A stretch of 64,000 nucleotides of DNA from Streptococcus gallinaceus (GTDB lineage: Bacteria > Bacillota > Bacilli > Lactobacillales > Streptococcaceae), in assembly GCF_024170225.1 (NCBI RefSeq), contig NZ_JALJXU010000008.1, positions 1 to 64,000 on the forward strand, given 5' to 3'. The notes beneath the pieces were generated by a model that was not told where the DNA came from, searched no databases, and saw only the letters and a program-made list of their open reading frames with translations. Positions 34,489 through 44,923 of the stretch are shown here, one piece after another. A program made the position numbers and the translations under genes. Position 1 is the first letter of the stretch. Every line of letters begins with the position of its first letter.

Positions 34489-35868
34489 ATGGCTAGAGAT
34501 GGCTTTTTTACAGGATTAGATATTGGAACAAGCTCCATCAAAGTATTGGTGGCAGAATATATAAATGATGAAATGAATGTCATTGGCGTGAGCAACGTAA
34601 AAAGTGCTGGTGTCAAGGATGGAATTATTGTAAATATTGATGTAGCAGCAGGTGCAATCAAAACTGCCCTTGCTCAAGCAGAAGAAAAAGCAGGAATCCG
34701 TATTGATAAGGTGAACGTGGGACTACCTGCTAATCTTCTTCAAATCGAGCCAACACAAGGTATGATTCCTGTTACAACGGATTCACAAGAAATTACTGAT
34801 TTGGATGTGCAAAATGTTGTGAAGTCAGCTCTTACAAAGAGCATGACGCCAGAACGTGAAGTGATTTCCTTTGTACCTGAAGAATTTGTCGTGGATGGCT
34901 TCCAAGGAATTAAAGATCCACGTGGCATGATGGGGATCCGTCTTGAAATGCGTGGTCTCCTTTACACAGGACCAAGAACGATTCTTCACAACCTTCGTAA
35001 AACTGTTGAGCGTGCTGGTGTTCAAGTTGAAAACATTGTGATTTCTCCACTTGCTATCACACGTTCTGTCTTGAACGAAGGTGAAAAAGAATTTGGTGCA
35101 ACAGTGATTGACCTTGGTGGTGGCCAAACAACAGTTGCAGTGATGCGTAACCAAGAATTGCAATACACAAATGTCTATCAAGAAGGTGGCGATTATGTCA
35201 CAAAAGACATTTCAAAAGTATTGACAACATCACAAAGCATCGCTGAAAACTTGAAATTCAACTACGGTATTGCTTACCCGCAGGAAGCGACTGAGAAAGA
35301 AAAATTCACAGTTGAAGTGATTGGCGAAAATGCCCCTGTCGAAGTAACAGAACGCTACTTGTCAGAAGTAATCTCTGCACGTCTCCGTCAAATTTTCACA
35401 AAAGTGAAACAAGACTTGGAACGCACTCGCGCTTTGGATTTACCGGGCGGTGTCGTTCTGGTTGGTGGCGGCGCCATCTTGCCAGGTATCGCCGAATTGG
35501 CTCAAGAAGTATTTGGCGTTCACACTAAACTCTTTGTTCCAAATCAAATTGGTATCCGTAACCCAGCATTTGCACACGTGATTAGTGTTGTTGAATATGT
35601 GGGTGGCTTGGATGATGTGGAGCGTATCGCACAGGTTGCAGTTACAGGTGAAGCGACACTTCGTCAAAAACCTGTTGAGGTGCCATTTGATACACCACGT
35701 GTACGTCCAGCAGTACAGCCAGTTCAGAAAGATTTGACAACTGAATTGCAGGCTGAGCCTGAAGTGGCACCAGTTAGTCCATCTTATACAGATGACTATG
35801 AAGCAAGTGAACCAAAAGTTCCATTTGCGGATAAGGTGCGTGGTTTCTTTGGTAGTATGTTTGAATAG
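34489..35868 (+). CDS. ftsA: Cell-division protein FtsA
   Basis: An actin-like ATPase (459 residues) that tethers FtsZ to the membrane. It starts with the phosphate-1 loop FTGLDIGTSSIKVLVAEY, has the SHS2/1C subdomain (about 85-165), phosphate 2 VIDLGGGQTTVAVM and the adenosine loop GVVLVGGGAILPGI. The C-terminal amphipathic membrane-binding helix is FADKVRGFFGSMFE after an acidic linker. It is followed 22 bases later by ftsZ. Confidence 0.97.
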   Translation: MARDGFFTGLDIGTSSIKVLVAEYINDEMNVIGVSNVKSAGVKDGIIVNIDVAAGAIKTALAQAEEKAGIRIDKVNVGLPANLLQIEPTQGMIPVTTDSQEITDLDVQNVVKSALTKSMTPEREVISFVPEEFVVDGFQGIKDPRGMMGIRLEMRGLLYTGPRTILHNLRKTVERAGVQVENIVISPLAITRSVLNEGEKEFGATVIDLGGGQTTVAVMRNQELQYTNVYQEGGDYVTKDISKVLTTSQSIAENLKFNYGIAYPQEATEKEKFTVEVIGENAPVEVTERYLSEVISARLRQIFTKVKQDLERTRALDLPGGVVLVGGGAILPGIAELAQEVFGVHTKLFVPNQIGIRNPAFAHVISVVEYVGGLDDVERIAQVAVTGEATLRQKPVEVPFDTPRVRPAVQPVQKDLTTELQAEPEVAPVSPSYTDDYEASEPKVPFADKVRGFFGSMFE

Positions 35869-35887
35869 TGAAAGAGAAGGAAAATAA

Positions 35888-37126
<1,239 letters not shown>

Positions 37127-37127
37127 G

Positions 37128-37796
37128 ATGACAATTCAAAAAAATAGAGATGCTGTTTTTGCAGCGGTAGAATTAGCTACTAAACAGGCCAATCGCCCTC
37201 AAAATTCAGTAAGAGTAATAGCTGTCACCAAGTATGTTGACAGCTCTCTTGCTAAAGAACTGGTAAATGGTATTCAGCATATTGGTGAGAATCGTGTTGA
37301 TAAGTTTCTTGATAAATATCATGCACTTTCTTCTGAAAATCTCACTTGGCATTTGATTGGAAGTTTACAAAGACGGAAAGTAAAAGCTGTAATCAATTAT
37401 GTTGATTATTTTCATGCTTTGGACTCAGTAAAACTTGCTGAGGAAATCAACAAACGTGCGACAAAGCCAGTTAAGTGTTTTCTTCAGGTTAATATCTCTG
37501 GAGAAGAAAGCAAGCACGGCTTTTCGATTGAAGAGATAGATCAGGCCGTCGATGTCATGAAGGATTTTGAGCAGGTGGAACTTGTTGGACTGATGACCAT
37601 GGCTCCATTTGAAGCCAGCCATGAGGAATTAAATGCGATTTTCTCAAAGGCAGAGTCACTCAGAAAAGAATTGGCAGAAAAGCATCTTCCTCATATGCCC
37701 TTTACTGAATTGAGTATGGGAATGAGTGGTGATTTTACTGAAGCAATAGATAACGGTTCGACTTTCGTTCGGATTGGTACAGCATTTTTTAAATAA
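37128..37796 (+). CDS. YggS-family PLP-binding protein (YlmE)
   Basis: A 222-residue PLP-binding alanine-racemase-fold protein that balances cellular pyridoxal phosphate. The PLP lysine motif is VRVIAVTKYVDSSLAKEL. GEESKHGFS and the C-terminal LSMGMSGDFTEAIDNGSTFVRIGTA are diagnostic. The ATG at 37128 lies one base after the ftsZ stop, so translation is likely coupled. Its place next to ftsZ is conserved across Firmicutes. Confidence 0.93.
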   Translation: MTIQKNRDAVFAAVELATKQANRPQNSVRVIAVTKYVDSSLAKELVNGIQHIGENRVDKFLDKYHALSSENLTWHLIGSLQRRKVKAVINYVDYFHALDSVKLAEEINKRATKPVKCFLQVNISGEESKHGFSIEEIDQAVDVMKDFEQVELVGLMTMAPFEASHEELNAIFSKAESLRKELAEKHLPHMPFTELSMGMSGDFTEAIDNGSTFVRIGTAFFK

Positions 37797-37810
37797 GAAG
37801 GAAGAGAACT

Positions 37811-38383
37811 GTGGCATTTAAAGATAGATTAAAAAGCATGATTAGCTATTTTGAAATTGATGACTCAGCTGAATATGAAGATCAGCGCGCGGAACGTTTT
37901 GCAGCTGACGAATCTGCTAAGATGCGTATTGCACCTGCCCCGCAACCAGTGGAGAGACGGGAGACAGAAGAGGTCCCTATGAGACGTCGGAGTCAACCTG
38001 TTCACACAGAAAAATCAAATTTGCAACGCTTAAACGAACGTCAACAAGAGCTTCGTACGCAAGGAGGATTCGGTTCGGAATCACGTACAACCATTGATAT
38101 CAAATTCCCTAAAAAATATGAAGAAGCACCTGAGATTGTCAATCTTCTATTGGACAATATTAGCGTTTTGATTGATTTTCAGTACATGTCAGAGACACAA
38201 GCTCGTCGCTGTTTAGATTATTTAGATGGTGCGCGTTCAGTTCTTTCTGGTAATTTGAAAAAAGTGTCAAATACGATGTGGTTGCTGACACCGGTCAATG
38301 TAACGGTGAATATTGAGGATTTGCGTTCTGTTCAATCTGGTTCGGATGCAGATGGTCAATTTGATTTTGATATGAGAAGGTAG
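37811..38383 (+). CDS. sepF: Cell-division protein SepF
   Basis: A 190-residue FtsZ-bundling and membrane-binding protein. The N-terminal amphipathic helix (MAFKDRLKSMISYFEI) starts at a GTG (37811) after GAAGAGA. A flexible charged linker rich in R, E and Q follows, then the SepF domain (about 95-185, TIDIKFPKKYEEAPEIVNLLLDN and LDYLDGARSVLSGNLKKVS). It acts with FtsA to anchor the Z-ring. It ends 3 bases before the YggT gene. Confidence 0.95.
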   Translation: MAFKDRLKSMISYFEIDDSAEYEDQRAERFAADESAKMRIAPAPQPVERRETEEVPMRRRSQPVHTEKSNLQRLNERQQELRTQGGFGSESRTTIDIKFPKKYEEAPEIVNLLLDNISVLIDFQYMSETQARRCLDYLDGARSVLSGNLKKVSNTMWLLTPVNVTVNIEDLRSVQSGSDADGQFDFDMRR

Positions 38384-38386
38384 TAG

Positions 38387-38650
38387 ATGCAAATTTTTAT
38401 TGTTATACTATTAAAAGCGATTGAGATTTATTCCTATGTTTTATTGGCCTACGTTCTGATGTCTTGGATACCAGGACTATACGAAACTTGGTTTGGTAAA
38501 CTGGTTATCTGGTTGGTAAAACCTGTTCTCCAACCCTTTTATAAATTGAACCTTCAATTTGTGGGAATGGATTGGACAGTCTTTGTGGTGATGATTGCAA
38601 TGAACTTGCTATCTCGCTTTCTGATTCATCTGTTCTATCTTGCATCTTAA
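38387..38650 (+). CDS. YggT-family membrane protein (YlmG)
   Basis: An 87-residue protein with two hydrophobic segments (IFIVILLKAIEIYSYVLLAYVLMSW and WTVFVVMIAMNLLSRFLIHLFYL) flanking the typical WFGKLVIWLVKPVLQPFYKL. YggT/YlmG proteins are small membrane proteins linked to division and turgor, with mechanism unknown. The start follows sepF by 3 bases and the stop is 2 bases before YlmH. Confidence 0.92.
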   Translation: MQIFIVILLKAIEIYSYVLLAYVLMSWIPGLYETWFGKLVIWLVKPVLQPFYKLNLQFVGMDWTVFVVMIAMNLLSRFLIHLFYLAS

Positions 38651-38652
38651 AG

Positions 38653-39447
38653 ATGAAGAAGGATGAGAAGAAACTTCTTCAGCATTTTGCTTCAGGAGAA
38701 GAAGGATTCGTTGAAAAAATAATCGACCTTTGTTATCAGGTTGAAGAAACTTATTCTTATCGTTTAACCAGCTTTTGCAATCCAAAACAAGAAGAAATTG
38801 TTCATTCAATTGCAGCCTATTTTCAGCTACAAGCATTTTCTAGCAGAGATTTTGTGGAGACAGAATTCTCACGAATTATCCTTGCGCCCACTTATTATGA
38901 GTTAGATAGCCAAGATTATGATATAATGGCATTAGAAATTCTTTATCCAAAGAAATTTCATTCCATTAGTCATTCTCAAGTATTGGGCACTTTGCTCAAC
39001 CAACTAGGGATAAAACGCCAATTTCTAGGTGATATTTTGATTGATGATACGCAAGCGCTTGTCTTTATCGATCGAAAATTTGGTCTACTAGCTCAGAGTC
39101 AGATTGCTAAGATAGGAAAGGCTCCTATCAAGTGGCAGGAGTTGGACTGGATGGAGCTTCGTTTAGCTAGTCCTGAAGAAGGAAAGCGACAGGAAGTACT
39201 CTTGTCTAGTCTTCGCTTGGATAAGTTTGTGGCGCTAGCTTTTAGGTTATCCAGAGGAAATGCGGTTAAGCTGATTTCTAATAACCAAGTAAAGGTAGAC
39301 TATGTGGAAACCAATCAAGTTGCAAAATCTATCGAATTAGGGCAACTGATTAGCGTTAGAGGATTTGGCAGAGTGCGTTTTAAGGAAATGCTGGGTTTCT
39401 CTAAACAAGGAAAATATAAAATCGCAATTGAAGTTTTTAAGAAATAG
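38653..39447 (+). CDS. YlmH-type RNA-binding protein with S4 domain
   Basis: A 264-residue protein with an N-terminal YlmH domain (about 1-165) and a C-terminal S4 RNA-binding domain (about 183-240, LRLDKFVALAFRLSRGNAVKLISNNQVKVD). YlmH is a cytosolic RNA-binding protein encoded in the ftsZ-divIVA region. Recent work on Bacillus links it to rescue of stalled ribosomes, which I state from memory. An ATG at 38653 directly after the YggT stop is the start; the frame is open upstream. Confidence 0.9.
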   Translation: MKKDEKKLLQHFASGEEGFVEKIIDLCYQVEETYSYRLTSFCNPKQEEIVHSIAAYFQLQAFSSRDFVETEFSRIILAPTYYELDSQDYDIMALEILYPKKFHSISHSQVLGTLLNQLGIKRQFLGDILIDDTQALVFIDRKFGLLAQSQIAKIGKAPIKWQELDWMELRLASPEEGKRQEVLLSSLRLDKFVALAFRLSRGNAVKLISNNQVKVDYVETNQVAKSIELGQLISVRGFGRVRFKEMLGFSKQGKYKIAIEVFKK

Positions 39448-39455
39448 GAGGGCCT

Positions 39456-40190
39456 ATGGCACTTACAGTACAAGAACTAAAAGATAAAACATTTGGAAAT
39501 AAATTATTTAATGGCTATGATGTAGATGAAGTTGAAGATTTCTTAGACATTGTGACAAGTGATTATGAAGATTTAGTTCGTAAAAATCATGAACAAGAGT
39601 TGGAAATCAAGTCGTTGAAAGAACGCTTGGATTATTTCGATGAAATGAAAGAATCATTGAGCAAATCAGTTCTTTTGGCACAAGATACGGCTGCTAAGGT
39701 TAAGGTTGCTGCAGACGAACAAGCAGCAAATATTTTGAAACAAGCAGACTACGATGCTCAAAACTTGTTGAATGAAGCAAAAGATAAGGCACATGAGTTG
39801 CTCAGATCAGCAACAGATAATGCGAAGAAAGTAGCTGTTGAAACAGAAGAACTTAAAAACAAGACACGTATCTTCCATCAACGCTTGAAATCCACAGTTG
39901 AAAGCCAATTGTCTATTGTGAATTCATCTGAATGGGAAGAAATTCTTCGCCCGACAGCATCTTACTTGCAGACAAGTGATGAAGCATTCCGCGAAGTGTT
40001 GGAAACAGCTTTGGCTGAAAAAGTTGAACCTGTTGAAGATGAGTTGGATGTGACACGTCAATTGACAGCTGAAGAGCTTGCAGAAATCACTCGTCAAGCA
40101 GAAGCCTTTGAGCAAGAACAAGCTCAACTTGATGCTTCAGAACATTCTTTAGAAACTAGCGAGCCTGTTGAAGAGCTTGTAGAAGAGTAA
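39456..40190 (+). CDS. divIVA: DivIVA, septum and cell-pole organiser
   Basis: A 244-residue coiled-coil protein. The N-terminal membrane-binding domain is LTVQELKDKTFGNKLFNGYDVDEVEDFLDIV. A long coiled coil follows (about 35-165, KSLKERLDYFDEMKESLSKS and EAKDKAHELLRSATDNAKK), ending in an acidic Glu-rich tail. It marks division sites through membrane curvature. AGGAGG precedes the ATG. The next feature is the ileS T-box. Confidence 0.95.
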   Translation: MALTVQELKDKTFGNKLFNGYDVDEVEDFLDIVTSDYEDLVRKNHEQELEIKSLKERLDYFDEMKESLSKSVLLAQDTAAKVKVAADEQAANILKQADYDAQNLLNEAKDKAHELLRSATDNAKKVAVETEELKNKTRIFHQRLKSTVESQLSIVNSSEWEEILRPTASYLQTSDEAFREVLETALAEKVEPVEDELDVTRQLTAEELAEITRQAEAFEQEQAQLDASEHSLETSEPVEELVEE

Positions 40191-40199
40191 AATAATATA

Positions 40200-40410
40200 A
40201 GAACAATCCATATTGGAGATAATTTTAGCGAGTAGGCGATGGTGAAAGGTCTGCATTCCCTCTTCAATATGGAATCATCTTATGGAATCTCCTTTGAACA
40301 CATTTAGTAGGGGGAGACGGTTGACCATCGTTATCAGTCAGATAAGGGATAGGGGAAACTCTATCTAAACTAAGGTGGTACCACGATCTTTCGTCCTTTT
40401 TGGCGGAAGT
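40200..40410 (+). ncRNA. T-box leader of the GNAT-ileS operon
   Basis: A stem I outline CCATATTG...CAATATGG (40216 region with 40265 region) places ATC at 40274-40276 on the 3' side, the Ile specifier. The T-box sequence AAGGTGGTACCACG follows near 40372-40385, then a terminator CGTCC/GGCGG-type hairpin with T run to about 40418. The upstream AGCGAGTAGGCGATGGTGAAAGG matches the distal stem I loop. It controls read-through into the GNAT gene and ileS when tRNA-Ile is uncharged. Confidence 0.93.
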
Positions 40411-40423
40411 TTTTTTATTTGTT

Positions 40424-40861
40424 ATGATTAAATTAAAAATTGTTGATGAAGCAAGTTTTGAAGAAGTCGTGGACTTAAGTTTATCCTCACAGGATGAACG
40501 TCGTGTGGCTTCCAATACTTATTCTTTGGCTCAAGCTTGGCTCTATGGTGAACAAGTCAGACCTTATGCAGTATATAATTTGGACCAAGTAGTGGGATTT
40601 TTACTGCTATGGATGCATCCAGAAGAGCAGAAATGGCTGATTTGGCGCTTGATGATTGACCAAAAGCATCAAAATAATGGCTATGGCAAGGAAGTTCTAC
40701 GCCAAGTGATTAAGATGGCGCAGAAAGATGCATCCTGTCATCGCTTAGTTGCTGATTATGTCATTGGCAACCATCGAATGCGTGGGATGTTAGAAAGTCT
40801 AGGCTTTTCGAGCAAGGGACCATCTGGCAATGAAGTTGTAATGGAATTATTTGTAAAATAA
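40424..40861 (+). CDS. GNAT N-acetyltransferase in the ileS operon
   Basis: A 145-residue GNAT protein starting [19 protein letters not shown]. The acetyl-CoA loop is [19 protein letters not shown], with a C-terminal [17 protein letters not shown]. The substrate is unknown. The ATG at 40424 follows the terminator T run with only GGAAG inside the terminator stem as a ribosome-binding site. It ends 10 bases before ileS, in the same transcript. A GNAT gene also precedes valS in this window. Confidence 0.85.
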   Translation: MIKLKIVDEASFEEVVDLSLSSQDERRVASNTYSLAQAWLYGEQVRPYAVYNLDQVVGFLLLWMHPEEQKWLIWRLMIDQKHQNNGYGKEVLRQVIKMAQKDASCHRLVADYVIGNHRMRGMLESLGFSSKGPSGNEVVMELFVK

Positions 40862-40871
40862 AGGAGAAGAA

Positions 40872-43664
40872 ATGAAATTAAAAGAAACCTTAAATTTGGG
40901 GAAAACGGATTTCCCGATGCGTGCTGGTTTGCCAAATAAAGAACCAGAATGGCAAAAAGTTTGGGAACAGGCTGACCTTTATCGCAAACGTCAAGAGCTC
41001 AATGAAGGCAAACCTGCCTTTCATTTGCATGATGGACCTCCCTACGCTAACGGGAATATCCACGTTGGTCACGCTCTGAATAAGATTTCAAAAGATATCA
41101 TTGTCCGTTCAAAATCAATGTCCGGTTTCCGTGCACCTTACGTTCCTGGTTGGGACACACATGGACTTCCAATCGAGCAAGTTCTTGCAAAACAAGGTGT
41201 GAAGCGTAAAGAAATGGACTTGGCAGCCTACCTTGAAATGTGCCGTGACTATGCACTTAGTCAAGTGGACAAGCAACGCGATGACTTTAAACGCTTGGGT
41301 GTTTCAGCGGATTGGGAAAATCCATATATCACCCTAAAACCACAATATGAAGCTGATCAAATCCGTGTATTTGGTGCCATGGCAGATAAAGGCTATATCT
41401 ACCGTGGTGCAAAACCTGTCTATTGGTCTTGGTCATCAGAGTCAGCCCTTGCTGAAGCTGAGATTGAATACCATGACATTGACTCAACATCACTTTACTA
41501 CGCCAACAAAGTCAAAGATGGGAAGGGTGTTCTTGACACCGATACCTATATCGTTGTTTGGACGACAACACCATTTACAGTGACGGCTTCACGTGCCTTA
41601 ACAGTGGGCGCAGACCTTGATTACCTTGTGGTAAAACCGGAAGGTTCAGAGCGTAAGTATGTGGTTGCAGAAGCCTTGGTTGATGTACTAGCAGGTAAAT
41701 TTGGTTGGGCGTCATTTGAGATTGTGGCGCGTCATAAAGGTGCAGAGCTTGAATTGATTGTGACCGAACACCCATGGGACACAGAAGTTGATGAATTGGT
41801 GATCTTAGGTGATCACGTCACAACTGAGTCTGGTACAGGGATTGTCCATACTGCACCAGGTTTTGGTGAGGATGACTACAATGTCGGTGTCAAATATGGT
41901 ATCGAGGTTGCAGTTACTGTTGATGAGCGTGGTCTTATGATGGAAAATGCTGGTCCAGACTTTGTAGGTCAATTTTACGATAAGGTTGTACCAACCGTTA
42001 AGGAAAAATTGGGAGACCTTCTCTTGGCTTCAGAAGTCATCAACCACTCATACCCATTTGACTGGCGCACCAAAAAACCAATTATCTGGCGTGCAGTGCC
42101 ACAATGGTTTGCATCCGTATCAAAATTCCGTCAAGACATTCTGGATGAAATTGAAAAAACAACTTTCAATCCAGCTTGGGGACAAAAACGTCTTTACAAT
42201 ATGATTCGTGACCGTGGCGACTGGGTTATCTCACGTCAACGTGCTTGGGGTGTTCCGCTCCCAATCTTCTATGCCGAAGATGGCACACCAATCATGACCA
42301 AAGAAGTAACAGACCATGTGGCCAATCTCTTTGAAGAAAATGGGTCCATCATCTGGTGGAAACGTGAAGCTAAAGATCTTCTTCCAGCAGGATTCACACA
42401 CCCAGGTTCACCAAATGGCGAATTTACCAAAGAAACTGACATCATGGACGTTTGGTTTGACTCAGGTTCTTCTTGGAACGGTGTCATGAATGCTCGCGAA
42501 AATCTATCCTATCCAGCTGATCTTTATCTTGAAGGTTCGGACCAGTACCGTGGTTGGTTCAATTCATCCCTTATCACGTCAGTAGCTGTTAATGGTCATG
42601 CACCATACAAGTCAATCTTGTCACAAGGCTTTGTCCTTGATGGTAAGGGGGAGAAGATGTCTAAATCAAAGGGCAATATCATCTCGCCAAATGATGTGGC
42701 TAAGCAATACGGTGCAGAAATTCTCCGTCTTTGGGTGACATCTGTTGATACGGATAACGATGTACGTGTGTCTATGGAAATCCTTGGTCAAGTGTCAGAA
42801 ACTTACCGTAAAATCCGTAACACACTTCGTTTCTTGATTGCCAATACATCTGACTTCAATCCAACTCAAAACGCAGTTGCTTTTGAAGACTTGCGTTCGG
42901 TTGACAAATACATGACCATTAAGTTTAATCAATTGGTGACAACAATCAAGGAAGCCTACAATCAGTATGACTTTATGGCCATTTACAAGTCGGTGGTTAA
43001 CTTTATCACAGTTGACTTGTCAGCCTTCTACCTTGATTTTGCTAAGGATGTGGTTTACATTGAAGCAGCAGATAGTCTTGTTCGTCGTCAAATGCAGACT
43101 GTTTTCTACGATATCTTGGTTAAGATCACTAAATTGTTGACACCAATCTTGCCTCATACGGCTGAAGAAATCTGGTCATACCTTGAGCACGAAGCAGAAG
43201 AGTTTGTTCAGTTGTCAGAAATGCCAGAAGTCGCAACATTTGCCGGTCAAGAAGCTATTCTTGAGGAATGGGAAGCCTTCATGACCCTTCGTACACAAGC
43301 GCAAAAAGCTTTGGAAGAAGCGCGTAACGCTAAGGTGATTGGTAAATCATTGGAAGCACACTTGACTATTTATGCTAGCCAAGAAGTGAAAACATTGTTG
43401 GCTGCTCTTGATAGCGATATTGCTCAGCTCTTGATTGTATCAGGATTGATCATAACAGAAGACTCCGCACCATCAGATGCAATTGTATTTGAAGATATTG
43501 CCTTTACAGTAGCACGAGCTGCAGGTGAAGTTTGTGATCGTTGTCGCCGTGTCGATGAAACGACAAAAGAACGTTCATACCAAGCTCATATCTGTGACCA
43601 CTGTGCGGAAATTGTAGAAGCTAACTTTGCAGAAGCAGTAGCTCAAGGATTTGAAAGTAAATAA
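40872..43664 (+). CDS. ileS: Isoleucyl-tRNA synthetase
   Basis: A class I synthetase of 930 residues. The HIGH-type motif is [14 protein letters not shown] (about 58-70). The editing domain follows ([30 protein letters not shown]), then the KMSKS motif [16 protein letters not shown] (about 590). An anticodon-binding domain and a C-terminal zinc finger ([24 protein letters not shown]) complete it. AAGGAGA precedes the ATG. It is controlled by the upstream T-box and ends at a clear terminator. Confidence 0.98.
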   Translation: MKLKETLNLGKTDFPMRAGLPNKEPEWQKVWEQADLYRKRQELNEGKPAFHLHDGPPYANGNIHVGHALNKISKDIIVRSKSMSGFRAPYVPGWDTHGLPIEQVLAKQGVKRKEMDLAAYLEMCRDYALSQVDKQRDDFKRLGVSADWENPYITLKPQYEADQIRVFGAMADKGYIYRGAKPVYWSWSSESALAEAEIEYHDIDSTSLYYANKVKDGKGVLDTDTYIVVWTTTPFTVTASRALTVGADLDYLVVKPEGSERKYVVAEALVDVLAGKFGWASFEIVARHKGAELELIVTEHPWDTEVDELVILGDHVTTESGTGIVHTAPGFGEDDYNVGVKYGIEVAVTVDERGLMMENAGPDFVGQFYDKVVPTVKEKLGDLLLASEVINHSYPFDWRTKKPIIWRAVPQWFASVSKFRQDILDEIEKTTFNPAWGQKRLYNMIRDRGDWVISRQRAWGVPLPIFYAEDGTPIMTKEVTDHVANLFEENGSIIWWKREAKDLLPAGFTHPGSPNGEFTKETDIMDVWFDSGSSWNGVMNARENLSYPADLYLEGSDQYRGWFNSSLITSVAVNGHAPYKSILSQGFVLDGKGEKMSKSKGNIISPNDVAKQYGAEILRLWVTSVDTDNDVRVSMEILGQVSETYRKIRNTLRFLIANTSDFNPTQNAVAFEDLRSVDKYMTIKFNQLVTTIKEAYNQYDFMAIYKSVVNFITVDLSAFYLDFAKDVVYIEAADSLVRRQMQTVFYDILVKITKLLTPILPHTAEEIWSYLEHEAEEFVQLSEMPEVATFAGQEAILEEWEAFMTLRTQAQKALEEARNAKVIGKSLEAHLTIYASQEVKTLLAALDSDIAQLLIVSGLIITEDSAPSDAIVFEDIAFTVARAAGEVCDRCRRVDETTKERSYQAHICDHCAEIVEANFAEAVAQGFESK

Positions 43665-43676
43665 ATTTGAATTATA

Positions 43677-43702
43677 ACCAGTTCTACGGGACTGGTTTTT
43701 TT
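43677..43702 (+). terminator. ileS terminator
   Basis: AACCAGTTC pairs with GGACTGGTT (one wobble) and a T run follows. Confidence 0.88.
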
Positions 43703-43733
43703 GTTGTAAAAAATAGAAAAGGTTTTCTGAACG

Positions 43734-43742
43734 TGTTATAAT
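43734..43742 (+). promoter_or_regulatory. Extended -10 promoter (TGTTATAAT) of the LacI regulator
   Basis: TATAAT at 43737-43742 with TG at 43734-43735 lies 26 bp before the ATG at 43768. Confidence 0.5.
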
Positions 43743-43767
43743 GTAGAAAATATGTGGAGTAAAAGTT

Positions 43768-44754
43768 ATGAAAAAAAAATCTATTACTATGAAAGACGTA
43801 GCTAGATTGGCTGGGGTTAGTGTTGGTACGGTATCGCGTGTTATTAATGGGAAAAGTGACTTAAAGCCAACTACCTTGAATAAGGTAAATTTGGCTATTG
43901 AAGAGCTGAATTACATTCCAGATATATATGCTCGGGGAATGAAAACAAGTAAAACGGACACAGTAGCGCTCATTCTTCCGAGTATTTGGCATCCATTTTT
44001 TAGTGAGTTTGCTTTTTTTGTTGAAACTGCTCTTAGTGAGGTCAATTATAAACTGCTACTTTGTAACACAAATGGAGCTAAAAAAGATTTGGAATACCTT
44101 ACCATGTTGCAGCAAAATAAGGTGGATGGTATTATTGCGATAACTTATAATCCAATCGAGGATTATTTAGCGTCAGATATTCCGTTTGTAAGTATTGATA
44201 GGAGTTATACGGAAAAATCAATTGCTTGGATTGCTTCTGACAATAAAAAGGGAGGGCAATTAGCAGCAGAAAAACTAATGGAGAAAGGTTGTCAGTATCT
44301 AGCTTTTGTAGGAAGCCACAATAGCACCTCCAATGATACGAAAAATCGAAGAATTTATTTTGAAAAGACAGTGAGACAGGCTGGGGAAAATTGTTTTATT
44401 TTTGATTTAGAGGAGCCTTATGGAGATTTTCAAGTTGAACTAGAAAAATTTTTACGAGATAATCCCAAAATTGATGGTATCTTTGCCGTAAATGACTTTA
44501 AGGCTTTAGATACTATAGCTGTGTTAGAGAAAATTGGGAAGAATGTTCCAGATGATGTTCAAATTATTGGATATGATGGTATTCGATACGGAGAAGATAG
44601 AGATTATCCCTTATCAACAATCAAGCAACCCTTGGAAGAAATGGCACAAACAGCAGTCAAAGTTTTGTTAGCGATTATTGAAGGAAAACCACATGAAAGT
44701 CAAGTTATTTTACCTATTTCATATATTGAAGGAAAAACAACAAAAAATAGCTAA
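43768..44754 (+). CDS. LacI-family sugar-responsive repressor
   Basis: A 328-residue regulator with the LacI helix-turn-helix (MKDVARLAGVSVGTVSRVIN, residues about 7-26) and hinge, then a periplasmic-binding-protein-like effector domain (KTDTVALILPSIWHPFFSEF, IIGYDGIRYGEDRDYPLSTI). It most likely controls the downstream importer and GH32 genes, with sucrose or fructo-oligosaccharides as inducers. It resembles SusR of pneumococcus in arrangement. The promoter of the next gene has two GAAACGTTTC-type palindromes, standard LacI-family operators. Confidence 0.9.
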   Translation: MKKKSITMKDVARLAGVSVGTVSRVINGKSDLKPTTLNKVNLAIEELNYIPDIYARGMKTSKTDTVALILPSIWHPFFSEFAFFVETALSEVNYKLLLCNTNGAKKDLEYLTMLQQNKVDGIIAITYNPIEDYLASDIPFVSIDRSYTEKSIAWIASDNKKGGQLAAEKLMEKGCQYLAFVGSHNSTSNDTKNRRIYFEKTVRQAGENCFIFDLEEPYGDFQVELEKFLRDNPKIDGIFAVNDFKALDTIAVLEKIGKNVPDDVQIIGYDGIRYGEDRDYPLSTIKQPLEEMAQTAVKVLLAIIEGKPHESQVILPISYIEGKTTKNS

Positions 44755-44761
44755 AAACTAC

Positions 44762-44790
44762 TTGACAGAAAGCGCTACCAATGTTAGAAT
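44762..44790 (+). promoter_or_regulatory. Promoter with overlapping CcpA (cre-like) site of the sugar operon
   Basis: TTGACA (44762-44767), a 17-bp spacer and TAGAAT (44785-44790) form a strong promoter. AGAAAGCGCTACCA (44767-44780) in the spacer fits the cre consensus (TGNAARCGNWWNCA-like), which points to carbon-catabolite repression by CcpA. Confidence 0.7.
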
Positions 44791-44828
44791 AATCTTGTCA
44801 TTAAGTTGATTAATATTTTACCAAAAAA

Positions 44829-44913
44829 ATGAAACGTTTCATTTATATTTTATTTGAGGGGTGAAATCACCTTTCTTATAACCTATATTTTTGAAACGTT
44901 TTAAAAATATAGG
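44829..44913. promoter_or_regulatory. Two LacI-type operators in the sugar-operon leader
   Basis: ATGAAACGTTTCAT (44829-44842) is a perfect 14-bp palindrome. At 44882-44913 a 32-bp near-perfect inverted repeat begins CCTATATTTTTGAAACG and ends TTTTAAAAATATAGG, with GAAACGTTTT at its centre. The two centres are 62 bp apart. Both lie downstream of the promoter, so bound repressor would block elongation or loop the DNA. Confidence 0.75.
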
Positions 44914-44923
44914 AGGGTTAAAG

